This document shows, piece after piece, positions 42,597-52,155 of a stretch of 60,908 bases of DNA (positions are counted from its first letter, which is position 1; each line of letters starts with the position of its first letter). Position numbers and translations under genes: made by a program. Location: positions 1-60,908 of the forward strand of contig QKAN01000012.1 in NCBI GenBank assembly GCA_003246365.1, written 5' to 3'. A model generated the notes under the pieces. The model searched no databases. It was not told where the DNA came from and saw only the letters and a list, made by a program, of their open reading frames with translations. Origin of the DNA: Clostridia bacterium (lineage in GTDB: Bacteria > Bacillota > Clostridia > Christensenellales > CAG-138).

Positions 42597-43937
42597 TTAA
42601 AGTACTTCTCCGTTGCTTTCAACGACGGAACGATACCAAATTGCGCTGTCCTTTGGCAGACGCTCTAACGTGTTGTAATCGACATAAAACAGGCCGAAGC
42701 GCTCTTCGTATCCGTTACTCCATTCGAAATTGTCGATCAAACTCCAGTGAAAATATCCGCGCAGATCCACACCGGATTCGCTAGCGCGTTTCAGCTCCAG
42801 CAGATAGCGATTAAGAAAATCGATCCGATCGGGGTCGTGCACGCGACCATCGAGGAATAGTTTGTCGTTGCAGCTCAGCCCGTTTTCCGTAATGTAAATC
42901 GGCAAACCATAGCGCTCGAAAATGAACTTTGTGCCGTAATACATCATGCTCGGTGTAATCGGCCAGCGCATGGCCGTGCGGGGGTATCCGCGGTGGAAGG
43001 GGACGATTTCGGGGCCAGATTCACCTGCGCGAATGATCTGCGCATTATAAAAGTTTAGACCGATGAAGTCCAAAGGTTGATGGATGACAGCAAGATCATC
43101 CTCCGAAACAGCGATGCTGCTGAAAAACGGATGATCGGGATAATGTCCCGTCAGCGCGGGATCGAGAAACGCGTTTTGCGAAAACAGCGGCATCGGCGCG
43201 AATTTGCCGATGGAGAACGTCGCTTCACGTGCGGCTTCTAAATCCGCGGTCGAGTCACTTTCCGGAACGCAGATTAGTCCGCAGGAGGCAAGACCGATTT
43301 TTGCCGCCGGATCGGCGGCGCGAACAGCCTGCGTCATTAACCCATGTGCAAGCATTGCGTTATGCCAGCACAAAAACAGTTTCTCGCCGTCCAGATGCTT
43401 TCCGGGCGCGTGCATGCCTATGTCGTAACCCAAACCGATGAAACACTGCGGTTCGTTGAGCGTGTAGTAATTGGTAACGCGTCCGCGAAAGTGTTCGGCG
43501 ACAACGCCGGAAAACTGCGCAAGCAGCTCTGCTGTTTCGCGGTTGAGCCAACCGCCTTCGTCTTCTAATGCTTGTGGCGTGTCCCAATGAAACAGGGTAA
43601 TCCACGGTGTGATTCCATGCTGCAAAAGAGAGTTAACGACGCGGTCGTAATAATCAAACCCGCGCTCGTTGAGCGTTCGGCCGTCCGGAAAAATACGCGT
43701 CCAACTGATACCGAAACGATAATGTTTTACGCCGAGCGTAACGAGCGCGTTCAAATCTTCGTCAAAACGGTGATAGGAGTCGCAAGCGACGTCGCCGGTG
43801 TGCCCTTCGTAGGTTTTTCCGGGGGTGTGAGAAAACACGTCCCAGACGCTTATTCCGCGCCCGTCTTCATCGACAGCGCCTTCTATTTGATAGGCCGCAC
43901 TTGCCGCGCCCCAAATGAATTCTTTCGGGAAAGACAT
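42597..43937 (-). CDS. Glycoside hydrolase family 1 beta-glucosidase
   Basis: 446 residues, the usual length for bacterial GH1. The acid/base Glu162 lies in YYTLNEP, the nucleophile Glu351 in YITENGL. N-terminal FIWGAASAAYQIEGA and C-terminal YFHWSLIDNFEWSNGYEERF (core DNFEWSNGY) are family hallmarks. No signal peptide: it hydrolyses imported cellobiose or other beta-glucosides in the cytosol. AAAGGAGAAC precedes the start. It follows the cellobiose phosphorylase gene by 13 bp, so hydrolytic and phosphorolytic routes are made together. Confidence 0.97.
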   Translation of the reverse strand: MSFPKEFIWGAASAAYQIEGAVDEDGRGISVWDVFSHTPGKTYEGHTGDVACDSYHRFDEDLNALVTLGVKHYRFGISWTRIFPDGRTLNERGFDYYDRVVNSLLQHGITPWITLFHWDTPQALEDEGGWLNRETAELLAQFSGVVAEHFRGRVTNYYTLNEPQCFIGLGYDIGMHAPGKHLDGEKLFLCWHNAMLAHGLMTQAVRAADPAAKIGLASCGLICVPESDSTADLEAAREATFSIGKFAPMPLFSQNAFLDPALTGHYPDHPFFSSIAVSEDDLAVIHQPLDFIGLNFYNAQIIRAGESGPEIVPFHRGYPRTAMRWPITPSMMYYGTKFIFERYGLPIYITENGLSCNDKLFLDGRVHDPDRIDFLNRYLLELKRASESGVDLRGYFHWSLIDNFEWSNGYEERFGLFYVDYNTLERLPKDSAIWYRSVVESNGEVL

Positions 43938-43950
43938 TTCAGTTCTCCTT

Positions 43951-46386
43951 TTACCCCATAATGACGGTTACGTGCCTATCCTGCGAGTTGCAGGATAGAG
44001 GAATAACATTCCCTTCAACCGGGGCACCGTCTACAATTAAACGGGTAACGCCTTTGCTGACGACGTCGGCTTTTTTCACCTGTATATGATACCGAACGCC
44101 TCGATATAGCCGTTCGCAGGTAAATCCCTTGATCGAAGCGGGCAGACACGGATCGATGGAAAGCCCGTCCATCGTAGGCCGGATGCCAAGAATGTACTGG
44201 CTGACGTTCATAAACGTCCATGCGGCGGTTCCGGTCAGCCAGCTGTTTTTGCCTTCGCCGAACGATGGCGCATCGCAACCGGCAACCGTCTGGCAATATA
44301 CATACGGTTCTGTTCTCCGGATATCGCTGATTTCTTCCACATAAGCCGGACATGTGCGCGTGTACACTTCAAACGCGCGGTCGCCATGCCCAAGTACGGT
44401 TTCCGCACAGCTCACCCAAGGGTTGTTGTGGCAAAAAATGGATGCGTTTTCCTTATAACCCGGGGGATACGAACTGATTTCACCCAACTCCACATGATAG
44501 CTTGTGTAAGCGGGTTGATGCAGTACGATGCCATACTTCGTATCGAGCCGCTCTTGAACGCTTTCCAGCGCGCGCGCCGCAAACCCTTCTTCCACGCCGA
44601 TGCCGGCCATGACACACATGCCCTGCGGTTCGATGTAGATTTGTCCTTCTTCGCAAACGCTGCTGCCGACAGGGTTGCTATACGCATCGTAAGCGCGGCG
44701 GAACCATGCGCCGTCCCATCCGGCATCCAGCGTTGCAATCCGCATGATTTCCACCTCGCGGCGCACCTGCGCGGCTTCGTCGTCGAGATGGAGCATATCA
44801 CATAGTTCAGCGTACTCTTCGCCATATTTCACGAACATGCCAGCGATAAATACGCTCTCTGCAACCGGCCCTTCGCTTGGGCCGAATGTTTGAAAGCTTT
44901 CACCTGGCGCGGTTGAAAAGCAATTTAGATTCAGGCAGTCGTTCCAATCCGCTCGCCCGATGAGCGGCAGACCATGCGGACCTTTATGTGTAACCGTATA
45001 TAGAAAACTGCGGCGCAGATGTTCCATCAGCGGACGCGCAAGCGCAGGATCGTTGTCGAAATCGACCATTTCGTCCAGAATGGAAACATCCCCCGTTTCG
45101 CGCAGATAGGCGCAGGTGCCGGCGATCAACCAAAGGGGATCGTCGTTAAACCCGGTGCCGACATCCGCGTTGCCGCGCTTGGTCAGCGGCTGATATTGAT
45201 GATAGGCGCTCCCGTCCGGAAATTGCGTTGCAGCGATGTCGAGAATGCGCTCTCTCGCGCGCTCGGGAATCAGGTGTACGAATCCCAACAGATCCTGACA
45301 GGAATCGCGGAATCCCATACCGCGACCGAGCCCGCTCTCAAAATAGCTTGCGCTTCGGCTCATGTTGAAGGTGACCATACACTGGTATTGGTTCCAGATG
45401 TTCACCATCCGATCCAGCTTCTCGTCTCCGGTTTGAACGGTAAAGCGGGAGAGCAGATGCTCCCAGTGCGCGGCGAGCGCGGCGAATGCCGCGTCGAACT
45501 GCGCGTCGGTCTGATATTTTTCGCAGAGTCGATCTGCGGGTGTTTTGTTGATGACGTTTGGCGCGGAGAATTTTTCTTCATCCGGGTTTTCGCAGTAACC
45601 GAGCAGAAAAATAACGCGCTGTGTTTCTCCCGGGGCGAGCGTTAGCCTTATATGATGGCTGCCAATCGGCTGCCAGCCGTGCGCAACGCTGTTTTTGCTT
45701 TCGCCGGAAAACACCGCTTCGGGGTCGGAAAAATTACGATATGCGCCGCAAAAAGCCGAACGATCCGTGTCAAACCCCGCAAGAGGGGCGTTGGCAGCGA
45801 ACACGGCATAGTGATTGCGCCGTTCGCGATATTCAGACTTGTGGTATATGCGGCTGCCTTCCACCTCAACTTCGCCAATGTTGTAGTTGCGTTGGAAATT
45901 GCTCATGTCGTCCAGCGCGTTCCAGAGGCAGAATTCGACAGCGGAAAACAAATCCACCGTCTTTGGTGCATCCGTTTCGTTTGTTAAGGAGACGCGCGTC
46001 AGTTCGCAATTATCATCGTTCGGAACAAAGGTTTCCTGCGTTGCGGCGAGGCCGTCTTTCGCGCTTTCGAATATGGTGTAGCCCATGCCATGTCGGCAAA
46101 GATAGCGGTCCAGCTCCGCGCGGACAGGCTGCCAGCCGATGTTCCAAACGGAAGAACCATCCTTCAAATAAAAATAATGTCCGTTGACGTCCAACGGATT
46201 TTCGTTGTAACGGTAGCGTGTGATGCGCAGTAGTTTTGCGTCTTTATAGAAACAATAACCGCCGTCCGTATTGGAGATAAGCCGAAAAAAATCCCGCGAA
46301 CCAAGGTAGTTGATCCACGGGAGCGGTGTTTTTGGTGTGGTAATCACGTATTCCCGGGCGGTGTCGTTGAAAAACCCGTATTTCAT
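43951..46386 (-). CDS. Glycoside hydrolase family 94, cellobiose phosphorylase
   Basis: 811 residues, matching the length of characterised cellobiose phosphorylases. An N-terminal beta-sandwich ([21 protein letters not shown], core [14 protein letters not shown]) is followed by an (alpha/alpha)6 barrel with [10 protein letters not shown] near residue 480, where the Asp of DWND is the general acid; [15 protein letters not shown] and [13 protein letters not shown]-like CHNNPWVS line the phosphate and sugar sites. The reaction is cellobiose + Pi to glucose 1-phosphate + glucose, saving ATP. GGAGGC precedes the start. Middle gene of lacI-GH94-GH1. Confidence 0.95.
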   Translation of the reverse strand: MKYGFFNDTAREYVITTPKTPLPWINYLGSRDFFRLISNTDGGYCFYKDAKLLRITRYRYNENPLDVNGHYFYLKDGSSVWNIGWQPVRAELDRYLCRHGMGYTIFESAKDGLAATQETFVPNDDNCELTRVSLTNETDAPKTVDLFSAVEFCLWNALDDMSNFQRNYNIGEVEVEGSRIYHKSEYRERRNHYAVFAANAPLAGFDTDRSAFCGAYRNFSDPEAVFSGESKNSVAHGWQPIGSHHIRLTLAPGETQRVIFLLGYCENPDEEKFSAPNVINKTPADRLCEKYQTDAQFDAAFAALAAHWEHLLSRFTVQTGDEKLDRMVNIWNQYQCMVTFNMSRSASYFESGLGRGMGFRDSCQDLLGFVHLIPERARERILDIAATQFPDGSAYHQYQPLTKRGNADVGTGFNDDPLWLIAGTCAYLRETGDVSILDEMVDFDNDPALARPLMEHLRRSFLYTVTHKGPHGLPLIGRADWNDCLNLNCFSTAPGESFQTFGPSEGPVAESVFIAGMFVKYGEEYAELCDMLHLDDEAAQVRREVEIMRIATLDAGWDGAWFRRAYDAYSNPVGSSVCEEGQIYIEPQGMCVMAGIGVEEGFAARALESVQERLDTKYGIVLHQPAYTSYHVELGEISSYPPGYKENASIFCHNNPWVSCAETVLGHGDRAFEVYTRTCPAYVEEISDIRRTEPYVYCQTVAGCDAPSFGEGKNSWLTGTAAWTFMNVSQYILGIRPTMDGLSIDPCLPASIKGFTCERLYRGVRYHIQVKKADVVSKGVTRLIVDGAPVEGNVIPLSCNSQDRHVTVIMG

Positions 46387-46485
46387 CGAAGAGCCTCCGT
46401 ATGTAGTTTTAACGAAATCAATCGGCGAATAACCGTTGTATCATTGCTGTGTTTGTGATGAGCGAATAGGAAGTAAGAAGATTGC

Positions 46486-47541
46486 TTATTGTTCGCGACA
46501 GCTGACGCTTTTGCGCTCTTTGAGCTGCAGCGAGAGCGCAACTTTCATCAAACCGGATTCTCTGCTGGTTTGAATCGTATCGCCTGCTTCAATGCGCGAA
46601 TGCAGCAGATCGACCGAAATTTTACCAAGGCGTTCTTTGAACGCGTGCATGGTCGTAATCGGCGGGTCGATCATTTCGCAAATCTGAACGTCGTCGAACC
46701 CGATGACGGAAACATCTTCCGGCACGCGGAATCCGCTTTCTTTCAGAACGCGGATAAACGCCGCGGCAAGCATATCGTTTTCGCAGAAATAGGCGCCCGC
46801 GGGTTCGCCGCCCGCGTGCAACCAGGCGAAGATATCTTCGCGGGCTTTGTCCGGCGAAATATCCACGTCGATAACCTGCAGGGGAGCAAGCCCTTCGTTT
46901 TTGTGTTCGGCCATAGAAAGCTGGATGCCGAGTTCGCGGTCGTCGAAATTGACGATGCGCTGACGCGAGCGAACGTAGCCGATTTTTTTGTGTCCGCATC
47001 CGATCAGATACGATACCGCGGATTTTACGCCGTATGTATTGTCGTTTCCGACGCAGTCGACATATGCCGAGAAAAGGAAATTATCGATGATGACGAGCGG
47101 CACATTTCCGAGTGCATAAAACTGAAGGAACGCATCCCGCTGCGGCAGCGTAATATCGGTGCCGAGCATGACGACGCCGCAAGCGTCGGAAAGGATGCGC
47201 TTGATCTGGTCGTCCCAGGGCTGGTCGTCATAAAAATAATGCACAAGAATGCGGTAGCCCATGGCTTTTGCCGCCGCTTCCGCACCGCGCATAACAAACG
47301 TGGAAAACGTTGTCTGTTCCGCGACGCCAACGCCAACATAAATAACAAAGCTGATGATATTTTTCGCCTGTCGTTCGCTCTGTCGCGTCTTTGGCGTTAC
47401 ATATCCAAGCTTTGTTGCTGCGGCAAGTACTTTTGTTCGTGTTTCCGAACTTACGCCGGGCTTTCCGTTTAGTGCCATCGACACGGCGGCGGTAGAGATG
47501 CCAAGCATGTTGGCAAGGTCGCGTGCGGTTACGTCTGCCAT
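46486..47541 (-). CDS. LacI-family transcriptional regulator
   Basis: 351 residues. An N-terminal helix-turn-helix with hinge (VTARDLANMLGISTAAVSMA, then LNGKPGVSSETRTKVL), followed by a periplasmic-binding-protein-like effector domain. First gene of a minus-strand operon with GH94 and GH1 and divergent from xylA. Candidate operators with CTTAA/TTAAG half sites lie in its own promoter, in front of xylA and at the sugar ABC operon, so it probably controls the whole locus in response to a xylo- or gluco-oligosaccharide. AAGGAACAC precedes the start. Confidence 0.95.
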   Translation of the reverse strand: MADVTARDLANMLGISTAAVSMALNGKPGVSSETRTKVLAAATKLGYVTPKTRQSERQAKNIISFVIYVGVGVAEQTTFSTFVMRGAEAAAKAMGYRILVHYFYDDQPWDDQIKRILSDACGVVMLGTDITLPQRDAFLQFYALGNVPLVIIDNFLFSAYVDCVGNDNTYGVKSAVSYLIGCGHKKIGYVRSRQRIVNFDDRELGIQLSMAEHKNEGLAPLQVIDVDISPDKAREDIFAWLHAGGEPAGAYFCENDMLAAAFIRVLKESGFRVPEDVSVIGFDDVQICEMIDPPITTMHAFKERLGKISVDLLHSRIEAGDTIQTSRESGLMKVALSLQLKERKSVSCREQ

Positions 47542-47575
47542 GTTGTGTTCCTTATTTTTGTACTAAATTTATTTC

Positions 47576-47700
47576 ATTATACAAGTTTTAAGTTAAGAAG
47601 TAAAGTTATTTATGAAGGTTTCCTATTTTCGAATTCAGCATATACATTGTATCTTGACAAAAATGCAGAATCTAGTATGATTGAATTAAGCTAAATTAAC
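47576..47700. promoter_or_regulatory. Divergent lacI and xylA promoters with shared motif
   Basis: Minus strand (lacI): -35 TTTACT (complement of 47599-47604), 17-bp spacer, -10 TATAAT (complement of 47576-47581); the spacer reads TCTTAACTTAAAACTTG. Plus strand (xylA): -35 TTGACA at 47654-47659, 16-bp spacer, -10 TATGAT at 47676-47681; AATTAAGCTAAATTAAC (47684-47700) covers the start site. The shared CTTAA/TTAAG elements suggest one repressor. Confidence 0.75.
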
Positions 47701-47778
47701 TACAGTTCTAAACTTAGAATACTTTAAAAATTTAGTTAAAATCAAATCCAATCTATGAGTGCGAAAGGACTAAAAACG

Positions 47779-49095
47779 ATGGCTGAGATCTTCACGGGTA
47801 TTTCATCGATCCGTTATGAAGGACCCGAAAGCAAAAATGCGCTTGCGTTCAAATTTTACGATGCGGACCGCGTCGTTATGGGTAAACCCATGAGCGAGCA
47901 TCTGCCGTTTGCAATGGCATGGTGGCATAACCTCTGCAACGGCGGCAAGGATATGTTTGGCGATCCGACAACGGACAAATCATTCGGCGCGGAAGCAAAC
48001 ACAATGGCGCATGCGAAAGCGAAAGTGGATGCCGGATTCGAGTTCATGCAGAAAGTCGGCATTCGTTATTTCTGCTTCCACGATATCGACCTTGTTCCGG
48101 AAGCGGACGACATCAACGAAACCAATCGCAGACTGGATGAAGTCACCGACTACATGCTCGAAAAAATGAAAACGACGGGCATCCAGTGTCTCTGGGGCAC
48201 GGCGAACATGTTCGGCAATCCGCGCTATATGAACGGCGCAGGCAGCACGAACTCTGCCGAGGTGTTTTGCTTTGCGGCGGCGCAAATTAAAAAAGCGCTG
48301 GAGCTGACGGTGAAACTCGGCGGACGCGGTTATGTATTCTGGGGCGGACGCGAAGGCTACGAAACGCTGTTGAATACAGATATGAAGTTCGAGCAGGAAA
48401 ACATCGCGCGGCTGATGCATATGGCGGTTAACTACGGCCGGAGCATCGGATTCAAGGGCGATTTCTATATCGAACCCAAACCGAAGGAACCCATGAAGCA
48501 CCAGTATGATTATGATGCGTCGACCGCAATCGGTTTTCTGCGTGCGCACGGACTGGACAAAGACTTCAAGCTCAACATCGAAGCCAACCACGCGACGCTT
48601 GCAGGACATACGTTCCAGCACGATCTGTGCGTCAGCCGCATCAACGGCATGCTCGGCAGCATCGACGCGAACCAGGGCGATCTGCTGCTTGGCTGGGATA
48701 CGGACGAATTCCCGTTTGACGTGTACGACGCGACCATGTGCATGTATGAAGTGCTCAAAGCGGGCGGCATCTCCGGCGGACTGAACTTCGACGCGAAAAC
48801 CCGCCGTCCGAGCTATACCTATGAAAACATGTTCGAAGCGTTTATCCTTGGCATGGACACCTATGCGCTGGGTTTACTCAAAGCGGCGGCGATCATCGAA
48901 GACGGCCGCGTGGACGAGTTTGTGAAGGACCGTTACGCAAGCTATCAGGACGGCATCGGCGCGCGTATCGCAAGCGGCGAAGCGACGCTGGAAGAATGCG
49001 CGGCAAACGCACTAAAACTCAAAGCGCCGAAACTGCCCGGCAGCGGAAAACAGGAATATCTGGAGAGCATTGTCAACAGCGTGCTTTTCGGTTAA
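47779..49095 (+). CDS. xylA: Xylose isomerase
   Basis: 438 residues, the size of class II xylose isomerases, TIM-barrel enzymes that convert D-xylose to D-xylulose. [11 protein letters not shown] near residue 100 holds the catalytic His, [10 protein letters not shown] and [18 protein letters not shown] (core [10 protein letters not shown]) supply metal ligands and substrate contacts. The start ATG 47779 follows AAAGGAC at eight bases; ATG 47755 is eight codons upstream but lacks a site. Followed by a terminator and then xylB. Divergent from lacI. Confidence 0.97.
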   Translation: MAEIFTGISSIRYEGPESKNALAFKFYDADRVVMGKPMSEHLPFAMAWWHNLCNGGKDMFGDPTTDKSFGAEANTMAHAKAKVDAGFEFMQKVGIRYFCFHDIDLVPEADDINETNRRLDEVTDYMLEKMKTTGIQCLWGTANMFGNPRYMNGAGSTNSAEVFCFAAAQIKKALELTVKLGGRGYVFWGGREGYETLLNTDMKFEQENIARLMHMAVNYGRSIGFKGDFYIEPKPKEPMKHQYDYDASTAIGFLRAHGLDKDFKLNIEANHATLAGHTFQHDLCVSRINGMLGSIDANQGDLLLGWDTDEFPFDVYDATMCMYEVLKAGGISGGLNFDAKTRRPSYTYENMFEAFILGMDTYALGLLKAAAIIEDGRVDEFVKDRYASYQDGIGARIASGEATLEECAANALKLKAPKLPGSGKQEYLESIVNSVLFG

Positions 49096-49116
49096 TCTGA
49101 TAGGGAATGAACAACA

Positions 49117-49144
49117 GGGCGGCGGTATCGCCGCCCCGATTTTT
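49117..49144 (+). terminator. Intrinsic terminator between xylA and xylB
   Basis: GGGCGGCG-gtat-CGCCGCCC followed by CGATTTTT. It lies 15 bp before xylB, so it either attenuates xylB or xylB has read-through expression; no separate promoter is visible in the short gap. Confidence 0.85.
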
Positions 49145-49158
49145 CGTGAGGTGAAAGT

Positions 49159-50634
49159 ATGTATTACATCGGCGTAGATCTTGGCACATCGGCTCTGAAA
49201 ACACTGCTTATGGACAGCGACGGTGCGGTGCTGAACATCGCAAGCCGTGAGTATCCGCTGGAGTTTCCGCACCCCGGCTGGTCGCAGCAAAAACCGGAGG
49301 ACTGGCAGAAGGCTGTATTCGCCTGCATTCCGGAGTTGACGCGGGATATCGACCGCTCGAAAGTTGCGGGCATCGGCGTTGGCGGTCAGATGCACGGCCT
49401 TGTGGTGCTGGATTCCGACGACGCGGTGATCCGTCCGGCAATTCTCTGGAACGACGGGCGTACGGCGAAAGAGACCGACTGGCTCAACAACGAAATCGGC
49501 AAAGACAAACTCTCCGAATGGACGGGGAACATCGCCTTTGCCGGATTTACCGCGCCGAAACTGCTCTGGATGCGCAGCAACGAACCGGAGAATTTTGCGA
49601 AGATCGCAAAAATCATGCTGCCGAAGGACTATATTGCATATCTGCTGACCGGCGTGCACAGCACGGATTATTCCGACGCGTCGGGCATGCTGCTTCTGGA
49701 TGTGAAAAACCGCCGCTGGTCGCAGCCGATGCTGGATATCTGCGGTATTACCGAATCTCAGATGCCGAAACTCTTTGAAAGCTATGAGGCGATCGGCACC
49801 CTGAAACCGGAAGTTGCTGCCGAACTGGGCTTGCCGGAATCGGTTATCGTCTGCGCGGGCGCGGGGGACAACGCTGCCGCCGCAATCGGCACGGGCACGG
49901 TCGGCGAGGGTCGCTGCAATATCTCTATCGGCACATCCGGAACGGTGTTTATCTCCAACTGTGCGTTCAGTGTGGACAGCCACAATGCGCTGCATTCCTT
50001 TGCGCATTCGGACGGAAACTATCATCTTATGGGATGCATGCTCTCCGCCGGTTCATGCAGCAAATGGTGGATGGAAGACATTCTTGACAGCAAGGACTAT
50101 AAAGGCTTAGAAGCGCCGATTACGGACGACAAGCTGGGCACCAACCACGTATACTTCCTGCCGTATCTGATGGGCGAGCGCTCGCCGCACAACGACCCCG
50201 CCGCGCGCGGCACATTTATCGGCATGACGATGGACACCAGCCGCGCAGACATGACGCAGGCCGTTCTGGAAGGCGTTGCGTTTGCCATTCGTGATTCGGT
50301 TGAGGTTGCAAAGGCGCAGGGAATCAAGATTGACCGCAGCAAAATCTGCGGCGGCGGAGCCAAGAGCAAACTCTGGAAAAAGATGTTTGCCAATATCCTG
50401 AATATGGAAATCGACACAATCGCCGCGGAAGAAGGCCCCGGCCTGGGCGGTGCGATGCTCGCGGCGGTTGCCTGCGGCGAGTACGATTCGGTCGAGGAAA
50501 TCGCGGAGAAGATGGTGCATGTCAACGCGACGGTGAAACCCGACCCGGAAATCGCCGCGCGGTATGAAACGCAGTATCAGAAGTTCGTGAAAATCTATCC
50601 TACGGTGAAGTCACTTTTCCCGCAGATCGGGTAA
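49159..50634 (+). CDS. xylB: Xylulokinase
   Basis: 491 residues of the FGGY carbohydrate kinase family. GVDLGTSALKTLLMD at the N-terminus is the phosphate-1 motif, GQMHGLVVLD and ILWNDGRT are typical of xylulokinase, and GAGDNAAAAIGTG plus CGGGAKSKLWKKMFAN belong to the second lobe. It phosphorylates D-xylulose to D-xylulose 5-phosphate for the pentose phosphate pathway. GAGGTGAAAG precedes ATG 49159. Confidence 0.97.
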   Translation: MYYIGVDLGTSALKTLLMDSDGAVLNIASREYPLEFPHPGWSQQKPEDWQKAVFACIPELTRDIDRSKVAGIGVGGQMHGLVVLDSDDAVIRPAILWNDGRTAKETDWLNNEIGKDKLSEWTGNIAFAGFTAPKLLWMRSNEPENFAKIAKIMLPKDYIAYLLTGVHSTDYSDASGMLLLDVKNRRWSQPMLDICGITESQMPKLFESYEAIGTLKPEVAAELGLPESVIVCAGAGDNAAAAIGTGTVGEGRCNISIGTSGTVFISNCAFSVDSHNALHSFAHSDGNYHLMGCMLSAGSCSKWWMEDILDSKDYKGLEAPITDDKLGTNHVYFLPYLMGERSPHNDPAARGTFIGMTMDTSRADMTQAVLEGVAFAIRDSVEVAKAQGIKIDRSKICGGGAKSKLWKKMFANILNMEIDTIAAEEGPGLGGAMLAAVACGEYDSVEEIAEKMVHVNATVKPDPEIAARYETQYQKFVKIYPTVKSLFPQIG

Positions 50635-50647
50635 ACGAAAAGAAACG

Positions 50648-50676
50648 CAAGCCGCCCGTTTGGGCGGCTTGTTTTA
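50648..50676 (+). terminator. Intrinsic terminator after xylB
   Basis: CAAGCCGCCC-gttt-GGGCGGCTTG followed by TTTTAT. Confidence 0.93.
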
Positions 50677-50751
50677 TCGTAAGAAAGTTTTAACGTATAA
50701 TAGCAATATCTTGCAAGAATTATCGCAAAAGGAAAAGGTATACTGCAACGC

Positions 50752-51621
50752 ATGGAACGAACGGGCGAAAACCGAGGCGAACTGCGCACGGCGCGGTATG
50801 ACCCGGAGCTGATGGTGGAAGCATATCAGTTTCAGGGCGTCATGCAGGCGTTTCCGGGGCATTTTCACGAGCATTACGTCGTTGGATTCATCGAACGCGG
50901 CAAGCGGAATCTGCGTTATATGGGGCAGGATTATCTGACCGCACCGGGCGATCTTCTGTTGTTTAACCCCGGCGATAATCATGCCTGCGAAGGCCTGGAC
51001 GGACAGCCGCTGGATTACCGCTGCATCAACATTGGACCGGATGTGATGAAAAAAGCTGCGCAGGAGATGAACAGCAGCGACACACTGCCGGTGTTCCGGC
51101 AGCCGGTCGTATTTCACTGCGAGCTTGTTTCCGATCTGCGGGAATTGCATATGATGATTTTGCGCGGCGAAAGCGGCGTGCAAAAGGAAGAACGTTTCTA
51201 TCTGTTGTTGGAGCAGTTATTACGAAACTATGCGGAATCGATTTCTCCGACAGCGGAGGACGCACGGCGCGCCGAGGTGCGCGAAGTTTGCGATTATCTG
51301 GCGGAGCACCTTGGCGAACCGGTTTCGCTCGATACGCTCGGGGCGGTTGCGGGACTGAGCAAATATCATCTGCTCCGCGCATTTACAAAAGGAACGGGCA
51401 TCACCCCGTATAGCTATCTGGAAACGCTGCGCATCGATCACGCGAAGGCGATGCTCAAAAGAGGCATATCGGTTGCGGTGGTCGCGCAGGAATCCGGATT
51501 TTCGGATCAGAGCCACCTGACCAACGCGTTCAAGCGTTTCATCGGCTTAACACCGGGGCAGTATCAGCAGATATTTGCCGGAGAAGACGAGAAGAACAAA
51601 GGAGAACCCGACGACAAATGA
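50752..51621 (+). CDS. AraC-family transcriptional regulator
   Basis: 289 residues: an N-terminal cupin-type sensor domain (FPGHFHEHYVVGFIERGKRN, core HFHEHYVVGFIERG) and two C-terminal helix-turn-helix units (SLDTLGAVAGLSKYHLLRAF and VAVVAQESGFSDQSHLTNAF). Its stop overlaps the start of a DUF2000 gene (ATGA). This AraC/DUF2000 pair recurs in many bacteria, often with a LysE-type exporter, which is absent here. Despite its place after xylB, it is therefore more likely to govern an amino-acid or small-molecule response than xylose use. Confidence 0.93.
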   Translation: MERTGENRGELRTARYDPELMVEAYQFQGVMQAFPGHFHEHYVVGFIERGKRNLRYMGQDYLTAPGDLLLFNPGDNHACEGLDGQPLDYRCINIGPDVMKKAAQEMNSSDTLPVFRQPVVFHCELVSDLRELHMMILRGESGVQKEERFYLLLEQLLRNYAESISPTAEDARRAEVREVCDYLAEHLGEPVSLDTLGAVAGLSKYHLLRAFTKGTGITPYSYLETLRIDHAKAMLKRGISVAVVAQESGFSDQSHLTNAFKRFIGLTPGQYQQIFAGEDEKNKGEPDDK

Positions 51622-52043
51622 GTACACAGGAACAAAAATGCGTAATGGTGATCGACTCCGCACTGCCATTGGGGCTGATTGCGAACACCGCCGCGATGCT
51701 CGGCATCACAATTGGTCAGCGGAATCCGCAAATGATTGGCGGAGACGTTACGGATGCATCAGGTAAGATGCACACCGGCATCAGCACCTATCCGATTTCG
51801 ATGTTAAAAGGAGACGAAACACTGCTCAAGGACCTCCGTTTAAGGTTGTTTGAGCCGGAGTTTGAAGGCTTAACGGTCGTAGATTTTTCCGATGTGGCGC
51901 AGAAGATCAACGTTTACGAGGACTACGCGAAAAAATCCGGCGAAACATTGGAGCAGGATCATGCATATTTCGGTATCGCGCTGTTCGGGGATAAAAAGAA
52001 GGTGAATCGGCTGACCGGCATGCTGCCGCTGCTGAGGGCGTAA
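51618..52043 (+). CDS. DUF2000 family protein
   Basis: 141 residues. The opening KCVMVIDSALPLGLIANTAA and the central YPISMLKGDE are typical of DUF2000, whose fold is related to archaeal-type peptidyl-tRNA hydrolase Pth2; activity is unknown. Translationally coupled to the preceding AraC-family gene by a four-base overlap. A hairpin terminator follows at 52110. Confidence 0.88.
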   Translation: MSTQEQKCVMVIDSALPLGLIANTAAMLGITIGQRNPQMIGGDVTDASGKMHTGISTYPISMLKGDETLLKDLRLRLFEPEFEGLTVVDFSDVAQKINVYEDYAKKSGETLEQDHAYFGIALFGDKKKVNRLTGMLPLLRA

Positions 52044-52109
52044 GGCTGGGTGCGAGAAACAATAAAATGTGATACAATACCTTTTGGCAAGATTCCGAAT
52101 AGTTAAGGT

Positions 52110-52142
52110 AAACGGGCAGGCCGCGCTTGTCCGTTTCTTGTT
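52110..52142 (+). terminator. Hairpin terminator before murI
   Basis: AAACGGGCA-ggccgcgct-TGTCCGTTT followed by CTTGTTTTG. The stem contains one mismatch; it probably ends the AraC-DUF2000 transcript. Confidence 0.65.
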
Positions 52143-52155
52143 TTGAGGTATGGCA

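Noticed and set aside
46489-47472. 327-codon plus-strand frame opposite lacI
   Set aside because: The minus strand encodes a full LacI protein; the plus reading has no family features.
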